Shown here: positions 44,301-51,454 of the stretch, piece after piece
How the letters are laid out: each line of letters begins with the position of its first letter
Position numbering within the stretch: position 1 is the first letter of the stretch
Origin: a virus
Length of the DNA stretch: 64,000 bases
Strand: one strand, 5' to 3'
Virus record (IMG/VR): IMGVR_UViG_3300044911_003339
Span: 41,162-105,161 of that record
Made by a program: the position numbers and the translations under genes
The notes under the pieces: model-generated
Database searches by the model: none
What the model was told of the DNA's origin: nothing
What the model saw: only the letters and a program-made list of their open reading frames with translations

Positions 44301-44786
44301 ATGACGAAGCGCCCCTGGTATCGCGGATTCCTCTACATCGGCACGCTGCCGACTGATCTCGTCGGCTGGCTCTGCGTCGCCGTCGTGCGCGCTCTCTGGG
44401 GGCGTGACCTCGCGTGGCAGGACGGCGTGCTCTTCGTCCGGCTGAAGAAGGACACGTGGTTCGAGAAGCGCTTCTATCAGAAGTGGGGAGGCTCCACGAT
44501 CGGCCACGCGATCATCATCAACGAGCGCTGGGACGGCGAGCGCATCGTGCTCCACGAGTTCGCGCACGTGGAGCAGAAGGAAGCCTACGGCCTGCTCGGC
44601 GTCGTCTGCGCGCTCGCGTGCGTGTGGTGGGCGTGGTGGATCGCGCTCCTCTTCTGGTTCTTCATGCCGACGCTCTCGTACGTGCTCGGCGGCTGCGCGG
44701 CGGTGCTGCGCGGCGAGGACTGGTACCGCGGCAACCACAACGAGGAGAGCGCTCGCGCGCACGCTCTCGCTGAGGGGCGCGAGTGA
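44301..44786 (+). CDS. Membrane zincin in the lysis cassette
   Basis: A 161-residue protein carrying IVLHEFAHVEQKEAYG near residues 76-91, an HExxH zinc-peptidase motif with a further Glu two residues on. It is followed by a Trp-rich hydrophobic stretch (about residues 96-130) that may form two membrane helices. The N-terminus has another hydrophobic segment. It sits between the holin-like and spanin-like genes where an endolysin is expected, and no other endolysin is seen in the window. It could be the muralytic peptidase or act on another envelope protein; both are inferences. Confidence 0.6.
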   Translation: MTKRPWYRGFLYIGTLPTDLVGWLCVAVVRALWGRDLAWQDGVLFVRLKKDTWFEKRFYQKWGGSTIGHAIIINERWDGERIVLHEFAHVEQKEAYGLLGVVCALACVWWAWWIALLFWFFMPTLSYVLGGCAAVLRGEDWYRGNHNEESARAHALAEGRE

Positions 44787-45142
44787 GCGACGGCCCCGTC
44801 AAGATTCCCGTCTCGTGGTTCGTGGCCGCCATCGGCCTCGGGCTGCTCGTGGTCGTGCTCTCGTTCTTCATCGGGCGAGGGTGCGAGCGTTCTCCACAGC
44901 CTGTGGATGAACTGGGGATCGATGCGGGGCCTGGAGAGGCCGAGATCGCGGCGAGGCTCGACGGGTCGCTTCAGGCGGCCGAGGTCGAGCTTCGTCGCAT
45001 CGAGGAGCAGCACGCAGCCGACATCGCTGCGTTCGAGGCGCTCCAGCGCGAGAAGTACGAGGAGATGCGCGCCGAGGGGCCCGAGGCCCTCGCGCACTGG
45101 TTCTCCGACTTCAATCGGAGGCTGCGAGACGGAGGTCCGTGA
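44783..45142 (+). CDS. i-spanin-like (Rz) protein
   Basis: A 119-residue protein starting at a GTG in a GTGA overlap. One N-terminal membrane helix (about residues 11-30, WFVAAIGLGLLVVVLSFFIG) is followed by a periplasmic helical region (AEVELRRIEEQHAADIAAFEALQ). This is the Rz build: anchored in the inner membrane and coiled to reach the outer-membrane partner. Its presence implies a Gram-negative host. It joins the next gene through TGATG. Confidence 0.65.
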   Translation: MSDGPVKIPVSWFVAAIGLGLLVVVLSFFIGRGCERSPQPVDELGIDAGPGEAEIAARLDGSLQAAEVELRRIEEQHAADIAAFEALQREKYEEMRAEGPEALAHWFSDFNRRLRDGGP

Positions 45143-45654
45143 TGATTCGTGCCTTGCAGGTTGCCGTCCTGTGTTGCGTGGCGGCGTTCACCCCCCTGTC
45201 GCATGCTCGGGCGCAGGACGGCAACCTGCAAGGCACGGGGCCCGCGCAGACGCCCCCAGGAAGCCCGGAGAGCACCGAGCCGCGTGGAGAGGTCGTCTTC
45301 CTCCCTGCGGGCCGGCCAGCCCCCTTCGCGGGCTTCCTCCTGGAAGGGCAGGATCTCGCGCGCTGGCGCTTCCACATCGAGACCCTGGAGTACCGGCTCG
45401 CGCGAGACGCCGAAGCCGCGGCTGCTCGGCTCGACGTGCTGCTCGGGATGGAGCGCGCCCGCACGAGCGCGGCCGAGGAGAGGCTCACGCTCCGCGACAC
45501 GCTCTGGCAGCAGCGCGTCGAGCAGCTTGCTTCAGAGCTTCGGGAGGCGCGGCGTGCCGTCGAGCGCGGGTGGTGGGAGAGCCCCGCTCTCTGGTTCGCG
45601 ATCGGCATGGTCGTCGCTGGCGGTGCTGTGATCGGAATCGCCGCCGCTCTCTGA
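45142..45654 (+). CDS. Secreted membrane-anchored protein, possible spanin partner
   Basis: A 170-residue protein; the ATG at 45142 is preferred over GTG at 45139 because GGAGG lies 7 bases upstream. It begins with a signal peptide (IRALQVAVLCCVAAFTPLSHARA, cleavage after ARA in outline) without a clear lipobox, then a Pro/Gly linker, a helical charged section (about residues 75-140) and a C-terminal membrane helix (LWFAIGMVVAGGAVIGIAAAL in outline). A two-anchor protein of this kind could bridge membranes during lysis. The last 123 bases overlap the antisense gene. Confidence 0.55.
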   Translation: MIRALQVAVLCCVAAFTPLSHARAQDGNLQGTGPAQTPPGSPESTEPRGEVVFLPAGRPAPFAGFLLEGQDLARWRFHIETLEYRLARDAEAAAARLDVLLGMERARTSAAEERLTLRDTLWQQRVEQLASELREARRAVERGWWESPALWFAIGMVVAGGAVIGIAAAL

Positions 45655-46593
45655 GCGTGCGCGGATGTTCGCCAGCTTGACGGCCTCGCCGAACGCGGTG
45701 AAGGCCGCTCGCTCTTCCTCGGTCAGCGGATCCGCCATGGGGTCAACGTTGATCAGAGAGAGCGCGTGAACGACGCTCGCGTAGGGAGTTGCGAACGGCG
45801 GGGGCATCGGCGGAGGACTCTTCATCACGGTCTTGAACATCCCCGGTGCCCCAGGTACCGGCTCCAGTTCGCGATCGTCGGGAAGCCGGAGCTTCCCCGC
45901 GTACTGCCGTACGTACGGACCGACCGACTTGGCGGCGATGGCCTGAGTCAAGAGTCGCGCTCGGTAATCGCTGTCCAACTCTCCTGCGTAGCGAAGCATG
46001 CCAAGCTCGGTGCCGATCTCATCCAGCAGCCCGGCAGCGTTCTCGGCGAGCAGGCGGCGCAGATCCTCTTCAGCTTGATCGGGTTCGAATCCCGCAGGCA
46101 CGGCCTCGCCGCGTCGCTTCCGCATGAAGGCTGCGAACGCGGTAGCGCTCATGGAGGCCGAGTGCGCGCCTTCCTTCTTGCTGCTGTGAGGTCCCAGCAA
46201 GAAGCTGCGCGCTCTGGTGCGCACATGCGTAATCGCATTGGCGCGCGAGACGTGCCAATCCAGACCGCGCTCACCCTCCACGAGACCGGCGAGCAGCTTG
46301 CCGCCGCCCTCCCACGAGAACGCCGCGGTGTACGAGCGAGAGCGACCGAGGGTCAGCACGAGGAAGGCGAGGTCTTCCTCAGGGTCGCCGTCGAGGAGTT
46401 TCACGGCGTTGAACCCGCCGATTCCTCTGAGCGTGAGAGAATCCAAGATCGTGACTTCTTCTCCGAACTCGGTCGCAATCTTGTGGAGGTGCTCCGCGCG
46501 CGTCCAGATCGTGATCTCTTCGCTGTAAGAGATTACCCGCTGCCGGACGTAGTTGAGAACGATCTCCAGGGTCTCTCTGTAGCTCTTGCCCAT
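45532..46593 (-). CDS. Hypothetical protein; only minus-strand gene
   Basis: A 353-residue protein read from 46593 leftward. On the minus strand AAGGAGAG stands 3-4 bases before its ATG, and composition is protein-like and not a mirror of a + gene for most of its length. It begins MGKSYRETLEIVLNYV and is rich in Leu, Ala, Glu and Arg; a mixed alpha/beta N-terminal half precedes a helical section (about residues 150-240) and a Pro/Ser-rich disordered tail. The tail runs 123 bases antisense to the preceding gene. GC bias is weaker than in neighbours. No family recognised; an independently acquired (moron-like) gene is likely. Confidence 0.7.
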   Translation of the reverse strand: MGKSYRETLEIVLNYVRQRVISYSEEITIWTRAEHLHKIATEFGEEVTILDSLTLRGIGGFNAVKLLDGDPEEDLAFLVLTLGRSRSYTAAFSWEGGGKLLAGLVEGERGLDWHVSRANAITHVRTRARSFLLGPHSSKKEGAHSASMSATAFAAFMRKRRGEAVPAGFEPDQAEEDLRRLLAENAAGLLDEIGTELGMLRYAGELDSDYRARLLTQAIAAKSVGPYVRQYAGKLRLPDDRELEPVPGAPGMFKTVMKSPPPMPPPFATPYASVVHALSLINVDPMADPLTEEERAAFTAFGEAVKLANIRARSESGGDSDHSTASDDHADREPESGALPPPALDGTPRLPKL

Positions 46594-46727
46594 GCTCTCT
46601 CCTTACCCGATTACGACCCGCTCCTCTCCGGCCGGACTCTGGTGCTGGGATCGCGCGGAGCGCACAATGGGTCGGGCGAAATCCGAAGCGAAGCGCGGAC
46701 ACACGCCCCCCATTAGCCGCTCCGCGG

Positions 46728-46765
46728 CTTCAATCTGATTCGACGTTAGGAGAATCAGATTGAAG
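46728..46765. repeat. Perfect 14-bp inverted repeat
   Basis: CTTCAATCTGATTC (46728-46741) and GAATCAGATTGAAG (46752-46765) are perfect complements around a 10-base loop. It is AT-richer than its surroundings and lies 135 bases upstream of the minus-strand start, at the edge of the hairpin-rich region. It could be an operator or the first stem of a structured RNA. No T-run follows on either strand. Confidence 0.7.
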
Positions 46766-47413
46766 GCTTCCCGGATCTCCGGGCGGAGGGGGTCAGACGA
46801 GTTGAACGCAGGTAGCTCTGAAGCGTGAGGCCCGCGGCGAGGTGTCTACGCTCGCCCGGCTCGTGTTCAGGATTCCCGGCTATACGAGTCAGCGAAGGGG
46901 TGTTGCTCCACACTGGGGTGGGGGGCGTTCGTTGCTCGGTCCTTCTCAGGACTTCGCATAGCGGCGATGCCGCCGCGCTCACGCGCGTCGAGGTGCCTTC
47001 CTCGATCCGGGACGCAGGCTCCGGTATGGCGGGGGTCCCCCAGTGCGCCGTCCACCACATCGACCCTGTACTGCTCCGCCGCGATTACCGCGGCAGTAGG
47101 GGAGGTCGGTCGCGACGCGACCTCACACGAAGAGGCCACCTCTGCGGGATGGAAGTGCCAGGATGCACGCTGTTGCAAGGTCCCGCCTCTCGTCGTCGAT
47201 GCGGCTGCTAGGGCTCGGCCCGATCTCAGCCTCGGCACGCATACGGCGTGCGCGTCACGAGGCACCGATGCCTCGCTCGCGGTGCCCTGCCAGGGACTAC
47301 CCGCGAGCGAAGACCCTGGCCGACTTGCAGCCGAAGCGCAAGTCCTGCATCCTCTGAGGGTCCCGATCTCATGGTTCCTCCCACAGCACCCGCTGAACCC
47401 GGAGGCACCAACA

Positions 47414-47447
47414 CGAAGCCCGGTGTGCCAGCACTGGGCTTCGGCGT
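47414..47447 (+). terminator. Terminator-like hairpin ending the structured region
   Basis: CGAAGCCCGGTG (47414-47425) pairs with CACTGGGCTTCG (47432-47443) over 12 bp with one G-U pair and a 6-base loop; GCGTTTC follows. The U-run is short, so termination strength is uncertain. Confidence 0.45.
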
Positions 47448-47462
47448 TTCTGGGCTACGCGT

Positions 47463-47475
47463 AATCGTGTAAGAC
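47463..47475 (+). repeat. 13-base motif, copy 1
   Basis: AATCGTGTAAGAC occurs here, between the structured region and the tRNA-like fold, and again at 58926-58938 upstream of the AAA+ ATPase gene. It could be part of a phage promoter; no clear -35 box is seen. Confidence 0.4.
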
Positions 47476-47481
47476 GGGCTT

Positions 47482-47576
47482 GCTCCCGAGCGTGCGAGTC
47501 CCGTAGACCGGCAACGGGCACAGGTCACGGCAGTCCGGCTCCACCACTGGTTCAAGTCCAGCGTGCGCTCGGGAGC
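47482..47576 (+). ncRNA. tRNA-like structure upstream of the helicase gene
   Basis: A 14-bp closing helix (47482-47495 with 47563-47576, two G-U pairs) encloses a T-arm-like hairpin CTGG-TTCAAGT-CCAG (47547-47561) and a D-arm-like hairpin CCCG/CGGG (47500-47518) with GG in the loop. I cannot find a 5-bp anticodon stem with a 7-base loop, so this is not a normal tRNA; it may be a degenerate tRNA or a tRNA-like RNA end. The closing helix would hide GGGAG at 47571-47575, the only SD-like sequence near the ATG at 47588. Confidence 0.35.
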
Positions 47577-47587
47577 GCTACCCACAC

Positions 47588-49000
47588 ATGCGCGTCTTCG
47601 TCGGCAACTCCTGGGCGGAACTCATGGGCGCGAGCCCGAGCTTCCTCGACTCGTGCACGAGGCACCTCGCGGTCTCCCTCGGGGACGATCCAGGGCCGGG
47701 CGCGAAGGTCGGTCACCGCTTCGGCGCGCTCTTCTGGGCGACGCACCAGGGGCAGCGCACGCTCTGGGGCTCGCTGCTCCACGAGAGGCGTCGCGTGGCC
47801 TCGGGGCTCGTGCCGTGGGTCGAGGCCCTCGCGCGGCACTACGGCGAGCCGATCGAGATCGTCGAGTGCCGCCGCCGCCCCGAGTGCGAACTGCCGATGT
47901 GGTCGATCAGCGGCGTCTCGTGGAGGCCGTACCAGGACGCGGTGCAGAAGCAGATTCTTCTGCATGACCGCGGGGTCGTCGCTGCCCCGCCTCGTTCCGG
48001 CAAGACGCTCATGGCCGCGCGTGCGTTCGACGCGATCGCGCAGCCGTGCCTCTGGCTCGTGCCCAGCCTCGCGATCGGCCGGCAGACCTACACCGTGCTG
48101 AAGAAGCACTTCGGGGCCGACTTCGTGGCGCGTCTCGACGGCGAGGCGAGCCGCGACGAGCGCGACATCGAGAAGAGGCTCGTCGTCTCGACGATCCAGT
48201 CGGCGCTCTCGCAGAGCCCCGAGTGGTTCAAGACGCGCAAGATGCTCGTCATCGACGAGTTCCATCACGCAGCGGCGGAATCCTATCATCGCCTCAACGC
48301 GCTCTGCGAGCACGTCTACTATCGACTGTGCTGGACGGGCACGCACTTCCGCACGGGAGAGGACGCGCTCGCGATGCACGCGATCTGCTCGACCGTGCTG
48401 CACAAGATCGAGTTCGATGACCTCGTGGCCGAGGGCTTCCTCGCGCCCGCGCGCGTGCTCTTCATGCAGCCGCGAGCGCCCGCTCCGATCTTCACCGACA
48501 ACCGCTGGATGCAGGTCTACCAGACCGGAATCGTCGAGTGGGAGCCGCGCAACGCGATGATCGCGTTCACCGCGCGCACGCTCGACGCGAGCGGCGTCCC
48601 GACGATCGTGCTCACGCGCCGCCGCGCGCACGCAGAAGCTCTCGCGAAGATGATCCCCGGCGCGCAGGTCGTGCTCGGCGGAGACGGCGCGCTCCTCTCG
48701 CGAGCGATCGCCGACTTCAACGACGGCGTGACGAACGTCCTGGTCGGCACGCAGGTGATCGGCGAGGGTGTGGACGTTCCTCGCGCCGCAGCGCTCATCT
48801 ACGCGGCAGGCGGCAACGAAGGGGTGCAGCAGATGCAGAGCTACTACCGACCGCTCACGGCGTTCCCTGGCAAGAAGATCGGCCTCATCTACGACTTCCA
48901 AGATTCCCAGCACGGCATGCTCAACGCGCACGCGCGCTCTCGGCAGCGCATCACGGCAGAGATCCTCGGCGAGAAGGCTCTCGTGCGGGTGGAGCGATGA
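47588..49000 (+). CDS. SF2 DNA helicase (UvsW/DEAD-box type)
   Basis: A 470-residue helicase. The ATG at 47588 follows the tRNA-like fold; no exposed SD is visible. An N-terminal domain of about 110 residues precedes the motor: WRPYQDAVQKQIL (Q-like), VVAAPPRSGKTLMAA (motif I, near 130), MLVIDEFHHAA (motif II, DEFH, near 219), LCWTGTH (motif III), then TNVLVGTQVIGEGVDVP (motif V) and QMQSYYRPLTA (motif VI, divergent). Size and layout fit UvsW-like phage helicases used in recombination-dependent replication. The stop overlaps the next start. Confidence 0.8.
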   Translation: MRVFVGNSWAELMGASPSFLDSCTRHLAVSLGDDPGPGAKVGHRFGALFWATHQGQRTLWGSLLHERRRVASGLVPWVEALARHYGEPIEIVECRRRPECELPMWSISGVSWRPYQDAVQKQILLHDRGVVAAPPRSGKTLMAARAFDAIAQPCLWLVPSLAIGRQTYTVLKKHFGADFVARLDGEASRDERDIEKRLVVSTIQSALSQSPEWFKTRKMLVIDEFHHAAAESYHRLNALCEHVYYRLCWTGTHFRTGEDALAMHAICSTVLHKIEFDDLVAEGFLAPARVLFMQPRAPAPIFTDNRWMQVYQTGIVEWEPRNAMIAFTARTLDASGVPTIVLTRRRAHAEALAKMIPGAQVVLGGDGALLSRAIADFNDGVTNVLVGTQVIGEGVDVPRAAALIYAAGGNEGVQQMQSYYRPLTAFPGKKIGLIYDFQDSQHGMLNAHARSRQRITAEILGEKALVRVER

Positions 49001-49668
49001 GCGCCGACCTGCTCGCGCGCTACGACGCTCTCTGCCAGGAGCACGGCGTCTACTCGGGCAAGCGCAGCCTCTCGCGATTCCGTGAGCCGATGGAGCACTA
49101 CGCAGCGTGGTGCGCGGAGAGGCAGATCGACCCGAAGCTCTTCATGCGATTCCGGTTCGAGCAGGCGCTCGCGCGGCACAAGGCCGCACCGAGCATCAAG
49201 ACGCTCGTGAGCGACGACTCCGCGCAGGAGTACCTCCGCACGGAGGCAGGCGCGTCCCTCGCGGTGTTCGAGCAGACCGTGAAGCCCGTCTACGATCTCG
49301 TGGGGCCGGGCAACGGACGAATCTACTCGCTCGTGCGAGACGCGATGTGCGCGCCCGAGCCCTACGTCGAGCGCTTCCGGCACCAGCAGGTCTCGACTGG
49401 CAGGGCGTGGGCGTGCCGCTCCGAGCGCCTCAGGTTCGGAATCGGGTATGACCCTCGGAGCAGCGTGTGTCCTCGCTGCCCCGAGGCTGCTCTCTGCGCG
49501 CAGCAGACGAGCGCGGAGATCGGCTTCGACATCACAGCGCTACGCCGAGGAGACTTCGACTTGCTCCCTGAGATTCCCAAGAAGGTCGCACGCCACAGCT
49601 CGGAGCTTCACGCTCTCGTGAAGCAGGGCTCCGCTGCTCGCCGCCGCGCAGCACGGAGGCTCGCATGA
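48997..49668 (+). CDS. Hypothetical Cys-containing replication-module protein
   Basis: A 223-residue protein coupled by ATGA to the helicase and by ATGA to the DnaB-like gene. It is helical in the first 110 residues. A Cys cluster (VCPRCPEAALC near residues 156-166, with another Cys about 20 residues earlier) could bind zinc or an iron-sulfur cluster. The C-terminus is Arg/Ala-rich. Its place between two helicases suggests a loader or adaptor, but I recognise no loader motif. Confidence 0.65.
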   Translation: MSADLLARYDALCQEHGVYSGKRSLSRFREPMEHYAAWCAERQIDPKLFMRFRFEQALARHKAAPSIKTLVSDDSAQEYLRTEAGASLAVFEQTVKPVYDLVGPGNGRIYSLVRDAMCAPEPYVERFRHQQVSTGRAWACRSERLRFGIGYDPRSSVCPRCPEAALCAQQTSAEIGFDITALRRGDFDLLPEIPKKVARHSSELHALVKQGSAARRRAARRLA

Positions 49669-51008
49669 CCTCGCTGTCGGAGTTCGGAATCGACTTCCAG
49701 CGCGCCATCGTGCGGCTCGCGCAGGTCGATGACGCGTTCGCCTACCGCGCAGTGAAGCACGTCGAGCCCGGCTTCTTCTCGATCGAGCCTCTCGGCTGGT
49801 TGTGGAAGGGAATCCGCGCGCACGTTGAGGCGTACCGCAAGCCTCCATCGGACCTCGTGCTCAACGAGTGGCTCCGCACGCTGCCCGGCGACAAGCAGCC
49901 GGTCTACGCGCCCGAGGTGTACGCGGTCCGCACGCTCGGCGAGGTGAAAGACTCGGAGTACGTGAAGCACAAGCTCCGCGACTTCCTTCGTCGGAATCTG
50001 TTCGCGACCGCGCATCGAGAGAGCGCGCTCCTCTTCAACGAGAACAAGTTCGACGAGAGCTACGACGTGATGGCGAAGGCGCACGACGCCATCGCGACGC
50101 TGGATTTCGAGATCGTCGATCGCCAGTGGTTCTTCGACGAGGTGAGCGAGCGCCAGCACTCGCGCGCTCTCGCAGCGATGTCGTTCGAGCAGAACTTCAC
50201 GACGGGCGTGACGATGCTCGACAGGATCTCCGAAGGTGGCGTGAAGCTCGGCGAGGTCTGGTCGATTCTGGGCTACGCGAAGCGCGGCAAGACCACGTGG
50301 TTGATCAACCAGGCGTTCGGAGCGACGCGCGTGCATCGCGCTCCCACGCTCGTAATCAACATGGAGGGCAAGGGCTCTCAGTGGGCCGACAAGCTCGACG
50401 CGTGCTTCTCACGCGAGTTGTACTCCAACGTGAAGCGCGGCCAGATCGATCCCGTGCTCTGGCGCGAGATGCACGCGGAGTACCTCGGGCTTCGTCGTCT
50501 GCTCGTAATCCGCACACGCAACGAGTGGGACACGAACATCCTCGACATCCAGGCGGAGATCGACGAACTGCGCGCGCAGAACTTCAAGCCGCGCATGCTG
50601 ATCGTGGACTACATGGATCTCGGCCGCTCGCGTGACCGCGTGGATTCCGAGACCGCGCACCAGATCGCGTTCGGTCGCGACCTGAAGCGGCTCGTCGTGA
50701 ACGAGGAGATGGCGTGCTGGACCGCGTGGCAGGCGCAGCGCCCGAAGGCCGACGCGAACGTGCGCGAGCACATCATCACGTCCGGCATGGTGGCCGACGC
50801 CTACGCGAAGGTGCGCATCGTGGACGGCTTCGGATCGATCAACGCGACCGATGAGGAATGGAAGCGCGGCCACGCGCGCCTCTACTGGGAGAACTACCGC
50901 GACGCTGCGGTCAACGAGACCTTCTGGCTCCAGAACGACCTCGCGCGCATGCGAATGGCGGTCGCCTCTGGTGCAGGCGTAGACCCGAGCACGATGGGGC
51001 ATCCATGA
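49665..51008 (+). CDS. Replicative DNA helicase, DnaB-like
   Basis: A 447-residue protein with the DnaB layout: a helical N-terminal domain (about residues 1-150) that contacts primase, a linker, and a RecA-type motor. Walker A is GYAKRGKTTWLINQ (about residues 204-217) and Walker B is RMLIVDYMDLG near 308-318; the arginine-finger region lies near ITSGMVADAYAKVRI. Such hexamers unwind the fork 5' to 3'. The canonical loop GMPTPTG-type segment is not clear. Downstream small gene and primase form one replication operon. Confidence 0.8.
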   Translation: MTSLSEFGIDFQRAIVRLAQVDDAFAYRAVKHVEPGFFSIEPLGWLWKGIRAHVEAYRKPPSDLVLNEWLRTLPGDKQPVYAPEVYAVRTLGEVKDSEYVKHKLRDFLRRNLFATAHRESALLFNENKFDESYDVMAKAHDAIATLDFEIVDRQWFFDEVSERQHSRALAAMSFEQNFTTGVTMLDRISEGGVKLGEVWSILGYAKRGKTTWLINQAFGATRVHRAPTLVINMEGKGSQWADKLDACFSRELYSNVKRGQIDPVLWREMHAEYLGLRRLLVIRTRNEWDTNILDIQAEIDELRAQNFKPRMLIVDYMDLGRSRDRVDSETAHQIAFGRDLKRLVVNEEMACWTAWQAQRPKADANVREHIITSGMVADAYAKVRIVDGFGSINATDEEWKRGHARLYWENYRDAAVNETFWLQNDLARMRMAVASGAGVDPSTMGHP

Positions 51009-51454
51009 GACCGCTGATCTTGGAAGACGGGCAGCAGGATCGCTTCGCAGAACACGTGAAGCGCGTCATGAGCGCGCTCTGGGTTGACACGACCGATTAC
51101 GAAATCGACGCGCACCTTCGGCAGACGTGCGCGCAGTGGCTCGACGGCACGACCTGCGACATCGTGATCGCGCGCGAGTCCCTGGACAACGGAGATGTCC
51201 GGCTGGACGTGGACTTCCGCTGGAGGGTCGGCACGCCCCTTTCCGGTGCGAGTCTCACCGGGGAAGGGCCCATCGCGGGCGTCTCCTTCGCATTCGATCG
51301 TGAAGGTCCCGTCATCAAGTTCCGATTCTTGCGCAAGGGCTGGGAGTCCCGCAGCTTCGCCCCCTCCACCTCCTCGCTGCCGCTCGACCACACCAAGCTC
51401 TCGAATCGCGACTTCGCCAAGCTCATGCGCGAGCGCAGGAGCGGCGGTCGATGA
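51005..51454 (+). CDS. Hypothetical replication-module protein
   Basis: A 149-residue protein coupled at both ends by ATGA overlaps between DnaB-like helicase and primase. The middle is beta-rich (TCDIVIARESLDNGDVRLDV, then GPIAGVSFAFDREG). No known motif. Tight coupling suggests that it works with the helicase or primase. Confidence 0.65.
   Translation: MRPLILEDGQQDRFAEHVKRVMSALWVDTTDYEIDAHLRQTCAQWLDGTTCDIVIARESLDNGDVRLDVDFRWRVGTPLSGASLTGEGPIAGVSFAFDREGPVIKFRFLRKGWESRSFAPSTSSLPLDHTKLSNRDFAKLMRERRSGGR

Larger units (their letters stand above)
46720..47450 (+). ncRNA. Candidate large structured non-coding RNA
   Basis: About 730 bases without convincing protein coding hold a chain of perfect hairpins: 46728/46765 (14 bp), 46770/46783 (5), 46836/46856 (6), 46939/46952 (5), 46961/46973 (5), 47102/47124 (7), 47131/47143 (5), 47235/47251 (6), 47258/47275 (7, loop CCGA), 47275/47308 (8), 47312/47362 (6) enclosing 47322/47344 (7), and 47414/47443 (12). 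Frames crossing it give Cys/Arg/Ser-rich sequences without codon bias. Size, density of stems and a nearby tRNA-like fold recall GOLLD/ROOL-type phage RNAs, but I see no family signature. Strand is inferred from the terminal hairpin and neighbours. Confidence 0.5.

Noticed and set aside
46755-47464. ORFs of 100-165 codons on both strands across the structured region
   Set aside because: No SD, no codon bias, composition rich in Cys/Arg/Ser/Pro as expected from random frames; the hairpins explain the sequence better.
47482-47576. Functional tRNA gene
   Set aside because: T-arm and D-arm features are present, but no anticodon stem-loop of 5 bp and 7 bases can be drawn and the T-stem has a mismatch, so only tRNA-like is claimed.
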